Below the pieces are notes generated by a model. That model saw only the letters and a program-made list of their open reading frames with translations, made no database searches and had not been told where the DNA came from. Below, one piece after another: positions 29,137-42,666 of a stretch of 64,000 nt of DNA. The stretch comes from Prosapia bicincta. Lineage: Eukaryota > Arthropoda > Insecta > Hemiptera > Cercopidae. The position numbers were made by a program, and so were the translations under genes. How positions within the stretch are numbered: the first letter of the stretch is position 1; each line of letters begins with the position of its first letter. The stretch spans positions 32,539,002 through 32,603,001 of the forward strand of contig JBAIZL010000007.1 of assembly GCA_036971475.1 (NCBI GenBank), in the 5' to 3' direction.

Positions 29137-29999
29137 AATTCTAAGTGCACAATGCGAATCTATGGTCGATTCTGCGTTTATTATGCCTTTTAAATGATTA
29201 ATCCATTTTTTGTAGAAAACGCAAAATCCATGAACTATAATTCATGCATTTTTTTCAGAGCAAATATATGACAATTGCGATAGCTCCTATAATACTTATT
29301 ATAGATCAATTCTAAGTGCACAATGCGAATCTATGGTCGATTCTGCGTTTATTATGCCTTTTAAATGAGAAATCCATTTTTCGTAGAAATCGCAAAATCC
29401 ATGAACTATAATTCATGCATTTCTTTTAGAGCAAATATATGACAATTGCGATAACTCCTATAATACTTATTATAGATCAATTCTAAGTGCACAATGCGAA
29501 TCTATGGTCGATTCTGCGTTAATTATGCCTTTTAAATGAGAAATCCATTTTTTGTAGAAATCACAAAATCCATGAACTATAATTCATGCATTTTTTTTAG
29601 AGCAAATATATGACAATTGCGATAGCTCCTATAATACATATTATAGATCAATTCTAAGTGCACAATGCGAATCTATGGTCGATTCTGCGTTTATTATGCC
29701 TTTTAAATGAGAAATCCATTTTTTGTAGAAATCGCAAAATCCATGAATGCATTTTTTTAAGAGCAAATATATGACAATTGCGATAGCTCCTATAATACTT
29801 ATTATAGATCAATTCTAAGTGCACAATGCGAATCTATGGTCGATTCTGCGTTTATTATGCCTTTTAAATGAGAAATCCATTTTTTGTAGAAATCGCAAAA
29901 TCCATGAACTATAACTCATGCATTTTTTTTAGAGCAAATATATGACAATTGCGATAGCTCCTATAATACTTATTATAGATCAATTCTAAGTGCACAATG

Positions 30000-31220
30000 C
30001 GAATCTATGGTCGATTCTGCGTTTATTATGCCTTTTAAATGAGAAATCCATTTTTTGTAGAAATCGCAAAATCCATGAACTATAATTCATGCATTTTGTT
30101 TTAGAGCAAATATATGACATTGCGATAGCTCCTATAATAGTTATTATAGATCATTTCTAAGTGCACAATGCGAATCTATGGTCGATTCTGCGTTTATTAT
30201 GCCTTTTAAATGAGAAATCCATTTTTTGTAGAAATCGCAAAATCCATGAACTATAATTCATGCATTTTTCTAGAGCAAATATATGACAATTGCGATAGCT
30301 CCTATAATACATATTATAGATCAATTCTAAGTGCACAATGCGAATCTATGGTCGATTCTGCGTTTATTATGCCTTTTAAATGAGAAATCCATTTTTTGTA
30401 GAAATCGCAAAATCCATGAACTATAATTCATGCATTTTTTTTAGAGCAAATATATGACAATTGCGATAGCTCCTATAATACTTATTATAGATCAATTCTA
30501 AGTGCACAATGCGAATCTATGATCGATTCTGCGTTTATTATGCCTTTTAAATGAGAAATCCATTTTTTGTAGAAATCGCAAAATCCATGAACTATAATTC
30601 ATGCATTTTTTTAGAGCAAATATATGACAATTGCGATAGCTCCTATAATACTTATTATAGATAAATTCTAAGTGCACAATGCGAATCTATGGTCGATTCT
30701 GCGTTTATTATGCCTTTTAAATGAGAAATCCATTTTTTGTAGAAATCACAAAATCCATGAACTATAATTCATGCATTTTTTTTAGAGCAAATATATGACA
30801 ATTGCGATAGCTCCTATAATACTTATTATAGATCAAGTCTAAGTGCACAATGCGAATCTATGGTCGATTCTGCGTTTATTATGCTTTTTAAATGAGAAAT
30901 CCATTTTTTGTAGAAATCGCAAAATCCATGAATGCATTTTTTTTAGAGCAAATATATGACAATTGCGATAGCTCCTATAATACTTATTATAGATCTATTC
31001 TAAGTGCACAATGCGAATCTATGGTCGATTCTGCGTTTATTATGCTTTTTAAATGAGAAATCCATTTTTTGTAGAAATCGCAAAATCCATGAACTATAAC
31101 TCATGCATTTTTTTTAGAGCAAATATATGACAATTGCGATAGCTCCTATAATACATATTATAGATCAATTCTAAGTGCACAATGCGAATCTATGGTCGAT
31201 TCTGCGTTTAATATGCATTT
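30000..31220 (+). repeat. Seven-monomer block, copy 1 (offset 4918)
   Basis: Order of markers: TTTGTTTTAG with GACATTGCG (30098), TTTTTCTAGAG, TATGATCG, GATAAATTCT, GATCAAGTCT, the 161-bp monomer (30926), GATCTATTCT (30992), ATAACTCATG and TTTAATATGC with TTTTATATGAG (31209). The edges are approximate. Confidence 0.8.
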
Positions 31221-33739
31221 TATATGAGAAATCCATTTCTTATAGAAATCGCAAAATCCATGAACTATAATTCATGCATTTTTTTTAGAGCAAATATATG
31301 ACAATTGCGATAGCTCCTATAATACAAATTAATGATCAATTCTAAGTGCACAATGCGAATCTATGGTCGATTCTGCGTTTATTATGCCTTTTAAATGATT
31401 AATCCATTTTTTGTAGAAAACGCAAAATCCATGAACTATAATTCATGCATTTTTTTCAGAGCAAATATATGACAATTGCGATAGCTCCTATAATACTTAT
31501 TATAGATCAATTCTAAGTGCACAATGCGAATCTATGGTCGATTCTGCGTTTATTATGCCTTTTAAATGAGAAATCCATTTTTCGTAGAAATCGCAAAATC
31601 CATGAATTATAATTCATGCATTTTTTTTAGAGCAAATATATGACAATTGCGATAGCTCCTATAATACATATTATAGATCAATTCTAAGTGCACAATGCGA
31701 ATCTATGGTCGATTCTGCGTTTATTATGCCTTTTAAATGAGAAATCCATTTTTTGTAGAAATCGCAAAATCCATGAATGCATTTTTTTAAGAGCAAATAT
31801 ATGACAATTGCGATAGCTCCTATAATACTTATTATAGATCAATTCTAAGTGCACAATGCGAATCTATGGTCGATTCTGCGTTTATTATGCCTTTTAAATG
31901 AGAAATCCATTTTTTGTAGAAATCGCAAAATCCATGAACTGTAACTCATGCATTTTTTTTAGAGCAAATATATGACAATTGCGATAGCTCCTATAATACT
32001 TATTATAGATCAATTCTAAGTGCACAATGCGAATCTATGGTCGATTCTGCGTTTATTATGCCTTTTAAATGAGAAATCCATTTTTTGTAGAAATCGCAAA
32101 ATCCATGAACTATAATTCATGCATTTTTTTTAGAGCAAATATATGACAATTGCGATAGCTCCTATAATACTTATTATAGATCAATTCTAAGTGCACAATG
32201 CGTATCTATGGTCGATTCTGCGTTTATTATGCTTTTTAAATGAGAAATCCATTTTTTGTAGAAATCGCAAAATCCATGAACTATAGTTCATGCATTTTTT
32301 TTAGAGCAAATATATGACAATTGCGATAGCTCCTATAATGCTTATTATAGATCAATTCTAAGTGCACAATGCGAATCTATGGTCGATTCTGCGTTTATTA
32401 TGCCTTTTAAATGAGAAATCCATTTTTTGTAGAAATCGCAAAATCCATGAACTATAATTCATGCATTTCTTTTAGAGCAAATATATGACAATTGCGATAG
32501 CTCCTATAATACTTATTATAGATCAATTCTAAGTGCACAATGCGAATCTATGGTCGATTCTGCGTTTATTATGCCTTTTAAATGAGAAATCCATTTTTTG
32601 TAGAAATCACAAAATCCATGAACTATAATTCATGCATTTTTTTTAAAGCAAATATATGACAATTGCGATAGCTCCTATAATAGTTATTATAGATCAATTC
32701 TAAGTGCACAATGCGAATCTATGGTCGATTCTGAGTTTATTAGGCCTTTTAAATGAGAAATCCATTTTTTGTAGAAATCGCAAAATCCATGAACTATAAT
32801 TCATGCATTTCTTTTAGAGCAAATATATGACAATTGCGATAGCTCCTATAATACTTATTATAGTTCAATTCTAAGTGCACAATGCGAATCTATGGTCGAT
32901 TCTGCGTTTATTATGCTTTTTAAATGAGAAATCCATTTTTTGTAGAAATCGCAAAATCCATGAATGCATTTTTTTAAGAGCAAATATATGACAATTGCAA
33001 TAGCTCCTATAATACTTATTATAGATCAATTCTAAGTGCACAATGCGAATCTATGGTAGATTCTGCGTTTATTATGCCTTTTAAATGAGAAATCCATTTT
33101 TTGTAGAAATCGCAAAATCCATGAACTATAACTCATGCATTTTTTTTAGAGCAAATATATGACAATTGCGATAGCTCCTATAATACATATTATAGATCAA
33201 TTCTAAGTGCACAATGCGAATCTATGGTCGATTCTGCGTTTATTATGCCTTTTAAATGAGAAATCCATTTTTTGTAGAAATCGCAAAATCCATGAACTAT
33301 AATTCATGCATTTTTTTTAGAGCAAATATATGACAATTGCGATAGCTCCTATAGTACTTATTATAGATCAATTCTAAGTGCACAATGCGAATCTATGGTC
33401 GATTCTGCGTTTATTATGCCTTTTAAATGAGAAATCCATTTTTTGTAGAAATCGCAAAATCCTAGAATTATAATTCATGCATTTTTTTTAGAGCAAATAT
33501 ATGACAATTGCGATAGCTCCTAAAATACTTATTATAGATCAATTCTAAGTGCACAATGCGAATCTATGGTCGATTCTGCGTTTATTATGCCTTTTAAATG
33601 AGAAATCCATTTTTTGTAGAAATCGCAAAATCCATGAACTATAGTTCATGCATTTTTTTTAGAGCAAATATATGACAATTGCGATAGCTCCTATAATGCT
33701 TATTATAGATCAATTCTAAGTGCACAATGCGAATCTATG

Positions 33740-36626
33740 GTCGATTCTGCGTTTATTATGCCTTTTAAATGAGAAATCCATTTTTTGTAGAAATCACAAA
33801 ATCCATGAACTATAATTCATGCATTTTTTTTAGAGCAAATATATGACAATTGCGATAGCTCCTATAATACATATTATAGATCAATTCTAAGTGCACAATG
33901 CGAATCTATGGTCGATTCTGCGTTTATTATGCCTTTTAAATGAGAAATCCATTTTTTGTAGAAATCGCAAAATACATGAACTATAATTCATGCATTTTTT
34001 TTAGAGCAAATATATGACAATTGCGATAGCTCCTATAATACTTATTATAGATCAATTCTAAGTGCACAATGCGTATCTATGGTCGATTCTGCGTTTATTA
34101 TGCTTTTTAAATGAGAAATCCATTTTTTGTAGAAATCGCAAAATCCATGAATGCATTTTTTTAAGAGCAAATATATGACAATTGCGATAGCTCCTATAAT
34201 ACTTATTATAGATCAATTCTAAGTGCACAATGCGAATCTATGGTCGATTCTGCGTTTATTATGCCTTTTAAATGAAAAATCCATTTTTTGTAGAAATCGC
34301 AAAATCCATGAACTATAACTCATGCATTTTTTTTAGAGCAAATATATGACAATTGCGATAGCTCCTATAATACATATTATAGATCAATTCTAAGTGCACA
34401 ATGCGAATCTATGGTCGATTCTGCGTTTATTATGCCTTTTAAATGAGAAATCCATTTATTGTAGAAATCGCAAAATCCATGAACTATAATTCATGCATTT
34501 TTTTTAGAGCAAATATATGACTATATCGATAGCTCCTATAATACTTATTATAGATCAATTCTAAGTGCACAATGCGAATCTATGGTCGATTCTGCTTTTA
34601 TTATGCTTTTTAAATGAGAAATCCATTTTTTTGTAGAAATCGCAAAATCCATGAACTATAACTCATGCATTTTTTTTAGAGCAAATATATGACAATTGCG
34701 ATAGCTCCTATAATACATATTATAGATCAATTCTAAGTGCACAATGCGAATCTATGGTCGATTCTGCGTTTATTATGCCTATTATATGAGAAATCCATTT
34801 TTTGTAGAAATCGCAAAATCCATGAACTATAATTCATGCATTTTTTTTAGAGCAAATATATGACAATTGCGATAGCTCCTATAATACTTATTATAGATCA
34901 ATTCTAAGTGCACAATGCGAATCTATGGTCGATTCTGCGTTTATTATGCCTTTTAAATGAGAAATCCATTTTTTGTAGAAATCGCAAAATCCATGAACTA
35001 TAATTCATGCATTTTGTTTTAGAGCAAATATATGACATTGCGATAGCTCCTATAATAGTTATTATAGATCATTTCTAAGTGCACAATGCGAATCTATGGT
35101 CGATTCTGCGTTTATTATGCCTTTTAAATGAGAAATCCATTTTTTGTAGAAATCGCAAAATCCATGAACTATAATTCATGCATTTTTCTAGAGCAAATAT
35201 ATGACAATTGCGATAGCTCCTATAATACATATTATAGATCAATTCTAAGTGCACAATGCGAATCTATGGTCGATTCTGCGTTTATTATGCCTTTTAAATG
35301 AGAAATCCATTTTTTGTAGAAATCGCAAAATCCATGAACTATAATTCATGCATTTTTTTTAGAGCAAATATATGACAATTGCGATAGCTCCTATAATACT
35401 TATTATAGATCAATTCTAAGTGCACAATGCGAATCTATGATCGATTCTGCGTTTATTATGCCTTTTAAATGAGAAATCCATTTTTTGTAGAAATCGCAAA
35501 ATCCATGAACTATAATTCATGCATTTTTTTAGAGCAAATATATGACAATTGCGATAGCTCCTATAATACTTATTATAGATAAATTCTAAGTGCACAATGC
35601 GAATCTATGGTCGATTCTGCGTTTATTATGCCTTTTAAATGAGAAATCCATTTTTTGTAGAAATCACAAAATCCATGAACTATAATTCATGCATTTTTTT
35701 TAGAGCAAATATATGACAATTGCGATAGCTCCTATAATACTTATTATAGATCAAGTCTAAGTGCACAATGCGAATCTATGGTCGATTCTGCGTTTATTAT
35801 GCTTTTTAAATGAGAAATCCATTTTTTGTAGAAATCGCAAAATCCATGAATGCATTTTTTTTAGAGCAAATATATGACAATTGCGATAGCTCCTATAATA
35901 CTTATTATAGATCTATTCTAAGTGCACAATGCGAATCTATGGTCGATTCTGCGTTTATTATGTTTTTAAATGAGAAATCCATTTTTTGTAGAAATCGCAA
36001 AATCCATGAACTATATAACTCATGCATTTTTTTTAGAGCAAATATATGACAATTGCGATAGCTCCTATAATACATATTATAGATCAATTCTAAGTGCACA
36101 ATGCGAATCTATGGTCGATTCTGCGTTTAATATGCATTTTATATGAGAAATCCATTTTTTGTAGAAATCGCAAAATCCATGAACTATAATTCATGCATTT
36201 TTTTTAGAGCAAATATATGACAATTGCGATAGCTCCTATAATACATATTATAGATCAATTCTAAGTGCACAATGCGAATCTATGGTCGATTCTGCGTTTA
36301 TTATGCCTTTTAAATGATAAATCCATTTTTTGTAGAAAACGCAAAATCCATGAACTATAATTCATGCATTTTTTTCAGAGCAAATATATGACAATTGCGA
36401 TAGCTCCTATAATACTTATTATAGATCAATTCTAAGTGCACAATGCGAATCTATGGTCGATTCTGCGTTTATTATGCCTTTTAAATGAGAAATCCATTTT
36501 TCGTAGAAATCGCAAAATCCATGAACTATAATTCATGCATTTCTTTTAGAGCAAATATATGACAATTGCGATAACTCCTATAATACTTATTATAGATCAA
36601 TTCTAAGTGCACAATGCGAATCTATG
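33740..36626 (+). repeat. 2887-bp HOR unit, copy 1
   Basis: Markers at constant offset 2887 to the next unit are AAATCACAAA (33791), GCGTATC (34072), the 161-bp monomer (34145), AAATGAAAAATCC (about 34273), CATTTATTGTAG (about 34454), ATATCGATAG (34523), an extra T before GTAG (about 34626), CCTATTATATGAG (about 34778), GTTTTAG with GACATTGCG (35016), and the 161-bp monomer at 35844. The phase is arbitrary. Confidence 0.82.
34918..36138 (+). repeat. Seven-monomer block, copy 2 (offset 4918)
   Basis: It repeats the marker order of 30000-31220 at offset 4918 (35016, 35844, 35910, 36128). One monomer differs: TATGTTTTTAAATG with CTATATAACTCATG near 35961-36022 in place of GCTTTTTAAATG with CTATAACTCATG. 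It also lies inside the 2887-bp unit. Confidence 0.8.
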
Positions 36627-38740
36627 GTCGATTCTGCGTTTATTATGCCTTTTAAATGAGAAATCCATTTTTTGTAGAAATCACAAAATCCATGAACTAT
36701 AATTCATGCATTTTTTTTAGAGCAAATATATGACAATTGCGATAGCTCCTATAATACATATTATAGATCAATTCTAAGTGCACAATGCGAATCTATCATC
36801 GATTCTGCGTTTATTATGCCTTTTAAATGAGAAATCCATTTTTTGTAGAAATCGCAAAATCCATGAACTATAATTCATGCATTTTTTTTAGAGCAAATAT
36901 ATGACAATTGCGATAGCTCCTATAATACTTATTATAGATCAATTCTAAGTGCACAATGCGTATCTATGGTCGATTCTGCGTTTATTATGCTTTTTAAATG
37001 AGAAATCCATTTTTTGTAGAAATCGCAAAATCCATGAATGCATTTTTTTAAGAGCAAATATATGACAATTGCGATAGCTCCTATAATACTTATTATAGAT
37101 CAATTCTAAGTGCACAATGCGAATCTATGGTCGATTCTGCGTTTATTATGCCTTTTAAATGAAAAATCCATTTTTTGTAGAAATCGCAAAATCCATGAAC
37201 TATAACTCATGCATTTTTTTTAGAGCAAATATATGACAATTGCGATAGCTCCTATAATACATATTATAGATCAATTCTAAGTGCACAATGCGAATCTATG
37301 GTCGATTCTGCGTTTATTATGCCTTTTAAATGAGAAATCCATTTATTGTAGAAATCGCAAAATCCATGAACTATAATTCATGCATTTTTTTTAGAGCAAA
37401 TATATGACAATATCGATAGCTCCTATAATACTTATTATAGATCAATTCTAAGTGCACAATGCGAATCTATGGTCGATTCTGCGTTTATTATGCTTTTTAA
37501 ATGAGAAATCCATTTTTTTGTAGAAATCGCAAAATCCATGAACTATAACTCATGCATTTTTTTTAGAGCAAATATATGACAATTGCGATAGCTCCTATAA
37601 TACATATTATAGATCAATTCTAAGTGCACAATGCGAATCTAAGGTCGATTCTGCGTTTATTATGCCTATTATATGAGAAATCCATTTTTTGTAGAAATCG
37701 CAAAATCCATGAACTATAATTCATGCATTTTTTTTAGAGCAAATATATGACAATTGCGATAGCTCCTATAATACTTATTATAGATCAATTCTAAGTGCAC
37801 AATGCGAATCTATGGTCGATTCTGCGTTTATTATGCCTTTTAAATGAGAAATCCATTTTTTGTAGAAATCGCAAAATCCATGAACTATAATTCATGCATT
37901 TTGTTTTAGAGCAAATATATGACATTGCGATAGCTCCTATAATAGTTATTATAGATCATTTCTAAGTGCACAATGCGAATCTATGGTCGATTCTGCGTTT
38001 ATTAGGCCTTTTAAATGAGAAATCCATTTTTTGTAGAAATCGCAAAATCCATGAACTATAATTCATGCATTTTTCTAGAGCAAATATATGACAATTGCGA
38101 TAGCTCCTATAATACATATTATAGATCAATTCTAAGTGCACAATGCGAATCTATGGTCGATTCTGCGTTTATTATGCCTTTTAAATGAGAAATCCATTTT
38201 TTGTAGAAATCGCAAAATCCATGAACTATAATTCATGCATTTTTTTTAGAGCAAATATATGACAATTGCGATAGCTCCTATAATACTTATTATAGATCAA
38301 TTCTAAGTGCACAATGCGAATCTATGATCGATTCTGCGTTTATTATGCCTTTTAAATGAGAAATCCATTTTTTGTAGAAATCGCAAAATCCATGAACTAT
38401 AATTCATGCATTTTTTTAGAGCAAATATATGACAATTGCGATAGCTCCTATAATACTTATTATAGATAAATTCTAAGTGCACAATGCGAATCTATGGTCG
38501 ATTCTGCGTTTATTATGCCTTTAAAATGAGAAATCCATTTTTTGTAGAAATCACAAAATCCATGAACTATAATTCATGCATTTTTTTTAGAGCAAATATA
38601 TGACAATTGCGATAGCTCCTATAATACTTATTATAGATCAAGTCTAAGTGCACAATGCGAATCTATGGTCGATTCTGCGTTTATTATGCTTTTTAAATGA
38701 GAAATCCATTTTTTGTAGAAATCGCAAAATCCATGAATGC
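36627..38740 (+). repeat. 2887-bp HOR unit, copy 2 (partial)
   Basis: It follows copy 1 through 38731 (161-bp monomer) and then diverges. The string ATATCGATAG / extra T / CCTATTATATGAG / GTTTTAG then appears a third time 1528 bp later (38938-39431). Private changes are TATTAGGCC near 38003 and CCTTTAAAATGAG near 38518. Confidence 0.8.
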
Positions 38741-40714
38741 ATTTTTTTAAGAGCAAATATATGACAATTGCGATAGCTCCTATAATACTTATTTTAGATC
38801 AATTCTAAGTGCACAATGCGAATCTATGGTCGATTCTGCGTTTATTATGCCTTTTAAATGAGAAATCCATTTTTTGTAGAAATCGCAAAATCCATGAACT
38901 ATAATTCATGCATTTTTTTTAGAGCAAATATATGACAATATCGATAGCTCCTATAATACTTATTATAGATCAATTCTAAGTGCACAATGCGAATCTATGG
39001 TCGATTCTGCGTTTATTATGCTTTTTAAATGAGAAATCCATTTTTTTGTAGAAATCGCAAAATCCATGAACTATAACTCATGCATTTTTTTTAGAGCAAA
39101 TATATGACAATTGCGATAGCTCCTATAATACATATTATAGATCAATTCTAAGTGCACAATGCGAATCTATGGTCGATTCTGCGTTTATTATGCCTATTAT
39201 ATGAGAAATCCATTTTTTGTAGAAATCGCAAAATCCATGAACTATAATTCATGCATTTTTTTTAGAGCAAATATATGACAATTGCGATAGCTCCTATAAT
39301 ACTTATTATAGATCAATTCTAAGTGCACAATGCGAATCTATGGTCGATTCTGCGTTTATTATGCCTTTTAAATGAGAAATCCATTTTTTGTAGAAATCGC
39401 AAAATCCATGAACTATAATTTATGCATTTTGTTTTAGAGCAAATATATGACATTGCGATAGCTCCTATAATAGTTATTATAGATCATTTCTAAGTGCACA
39501 ATGCGAATCTATGGTCGATTCTGCGTTTATTATGCCTTTTAAATGAGAAATCCATTTTTTGTAGAAATCGCAAAATCCATGAACTATAATTCATGCATTT
39601 TTCTAGAGCAAATATATGACAATTGCCATAGCTCCTATAATACATATTATAGATCAATTCTAAGTGCACAATGCGAATCTATGGTCGATTCTGCGTTTAT
39701 TATGCCTTTTAAATGAGAAATCCATTTTTTGTAGAAATCGCAAAATCCATGAACTATAATTCATGCATTTTTTTTAGAGCAAATATATGACAATTGCGAT
39801 AGCTCCTATAATACTTATTATAGATCAATTCTAAGTGCACAATGCGAATCTATGGTCGATTCTGCGTTTATTATGCCTTTTAAATGAGAAATCCATTTTT
39901 TGTAGAAATCACAAAATCCATGAACTATAATTCATGCATTTTTTTTAGAGCAAATATATGACAATTGCGATAGCTCCTATAATACTTATTATAGATCAAG
40001 TCTAAGTGCACAATGCGAATCTATGGTCGATTCTGCGTTTATTATGCTTTTTAAATGAGAAATCCATTTTTTGTAGAAATCGCAAAATCCATGAATGCAT
40101 TTTTTTTAGAGCAAATATATGACAATTGCGATAGCTCCTATAATACTTATTATAGATCTATTCTAAGTGCACAATGCGAATCTATGGTCGATTCTGCGTT
40201 TATTATGCTTTTTAAATGAGAAATCCATTTTTTGTAGAAATCGCAAAATCCATGAACTATAACTCATGCATTTTTTTTAGAGCAAATATATGACAATTGC
40301 GATAGCTCCTATAATACATATTATAGATCAATTCTAAGTGCACAATGCGAATCTATGGTCGATTCTGCGTTTAATATGCCTTTTATATGAGAAATCCATT
40401 TTTTGTAGAAATCGCAAAATCCATGAACTATAATTCATGCATTTTTTTTAGAGCAAATATATGACAATTGCGATAGCTCCTATAATACTTAATATAGATC
40501 AATTCTAAGTGCACAATGCGAATCTATGGTCGATTCTGCGTTTATTATGCCTTTTAAATGAGAAATCCATTTTTTGTAGAAATCGCAAAATCCATGAACT
40601 ATAATTCATGCATTTTTTTTAGAGCAAATATATGACAATTGCGATAGCTCCTATAATACTTATTATAGATCAATTCTAAGTGCACAATGCGAATCTATGG
40701 TCGATTCAGCGTTA

Positions 40715-40723
40715 CTTAAGCTT
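40715..40723 (+). repeat. Divergent monomer ends GTTACTTAAGCTT / GTTATTTAAGCTT
   Basis: The usual GCGTTTATTATGCC is replaced by GCGTTACTTAAGCTT, creating CTTAAG and AAGCTT. The adjacent monomer has GCGTTATTTAAGCTT with AAGCTT at 40889, and a third copy has it at 50405. These are the only AAGCTT sites I noticed. The three copies also share TTTTTAAATGA after the site. Confidence 0.8.
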
Positions 40724-40979
40724 TTTAAATGAGAAATCCATTTTTTGTAGAAATCGCAAAATCCATGAACTATAATTCATGCATTTTTTTTAGAGCAAAT
40801 ATATGACAATTGCGATAGCTCCTATAATACTTATTATAGATCAATTCTAAGTGCACAATGCGAATCTATGGTCGATACTGCGTTATTTAAGCTTTTTAAA
40901 TGAGAAATCCATTTTTTGTAGATATCGAAAAATCCATGAACTATAATTCATGCATTTTTCTAGAGCAAATATATGACAA

Positions 40980-42666
40980 TTGCGATAGCTCCTATAATAC
41001 ATATTATAGATCAATTCTAAGTGCACAATGCGAATCTATGGTCGATTCTGCGTTTATTATGCCTTTTAAATGAGAAATCCATTTTTTGTAGAAATCGCAA
41101 AATCCATGAACTATAATTCATGCATTTTTTTTAGAGCAAATATATGACAATTGCGATAGCTCCTATAATACTTATTATAGATCAATTCTAAGTGCACAAT
41201 GCGAATCTATGATCGATTCTGCGTTTATTATGCCTTTTTAATGAGAAATCCATTTTTTGTAGAAATCGCAAAATCCATGAACTATAATTCATGCATTTTT
41301 TTAGAGCAAATATATGACAATTGCGATAGCTCCTATAATACTTATTATAGATAAATTCTAAGTGCACAATGCGAATCTATGGTCGATTCTGCGTTTATTA
41401 TGCCTTTTAAATGAGAAATCCATTTTTTGTAGAAATCACAAAATCCATGAACTATAATTCATGCATTTTTTTTAGAGCAAATATATGACAATTGCGATAG
41501 CTCCTATAATACTTATTATAGATCAAGTCTAAGTGCACAATGCGAATCTATGGTCGATTCTGCGTTTATTATGCTTTTTAAATGAGAAATCCATTTTTTG
41601 TAGAAATCGCAAAATCCATGAATGCATTTTTTTAAGAGCAAATATATGACAATTGCGATAGCTCCTATAATACTTATTATAGATCAATTCTAAGTGCACA
41701 ATGCGAATCTATGGTCGATTCTGCGTTTATTATGCTTTTTAAATGAGAAATCCATTTTTTTGTAGAAATCGCAAAATCCATGAACTATAACTCATGCATT
41801 TTTTTTAGAGCAAATATATGACAATTGCGATAGCTCCAATAATACATATTATAGATCAATTCTAAGTGCACAATGCGAATCTATGGTCGATTCTGCGTTT
41901 ATTATGCCTATTATATGAGAAATCCATTTTTTGTAGAAATCGCAAAATCCATGAACTATAATTCATGCATTTTTTTAGAGCAAATATATGACAATTGCGA
42001 TAGCTCCTATAATACTTATTATAGATCAATTCTAAGTGCACAATGCGAATCTATGGTCGATTCTGCGTTTATTATGCCTTTTAAATGAGAAATCCATTTT
42101 TTGTAGAAATCGCAAAATCCATGAACTATAATTCATGCATTTTGTTTTAGAGCAAATATATGACATTGCGATAGCTCCTATAATAGTTATTATAGATCAT
42201 TTCTAAGTGCACAATGCGAATCTATGGTCGATTCTGCGTTTATTATGCCTTTTAAATGAGAAATCCATTTTTTGTAGAAATCGCAAAATCCATGAACTAT
42301 AATTCATGCATTTTTCTAGAGCAAATATATGACAATTGCGATAGCTCCTATAATACATATTATAGATCAATTCTAAGTGCACAATGCGAATCTATGGTCG
42401 ATTCTGCGTTTATTATGCCTTTTAAATGAGAAATCCATTTTTTGTAGAAATCGCAAAATCCATGAACTATAATTCATGCATTTTTTTAGAGCAAATATAT
42501 GACAATTGCGATAGCTCCTATAATACTTATTATAGATCAATTCTAAGTGCACAATGCGAATCTATGGTCGATTCTGCGTTTATTATGCTTTTTAAATGAG
42601 AAATCCATTTTTTGTAGAAATCGCAAAATCCATGAATGCATTTTTTTTAGAGCAAATATATGACAA
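40980..42666 (+). repeat. 1687-bp HOR unit, copy 1
   Basis: Markers at offset 1687-1688 are core CA, TATGATCG (41210), GATAAATTCT (41350), GATCAAGTCT (41521), the 161-bp monomer (41616), an extra T in the T6 tract, CTCCAATAATACA (41834), CCTATTATATGAG, GTTTTAG with GACATTGCG (42144) and TTTTTCTAGAG (42316). The last monomer is the 161-bp copy at 42630, which copy 2 lacks. Confidence 0.85.

Noticed and set aside
35810..36049. Open frames of 60-79 codons at 35.8, 41.9, 46.2, 50.7, 52.6, 54.0, 54.6, 62.1 and 63.4 kb on both strands
   Set aside because: All translate the same monomer, with frame kept open by the 10-bp deletion or a single-base indel. 171 is a multiple of three, so intact monomers repeat the same stops.
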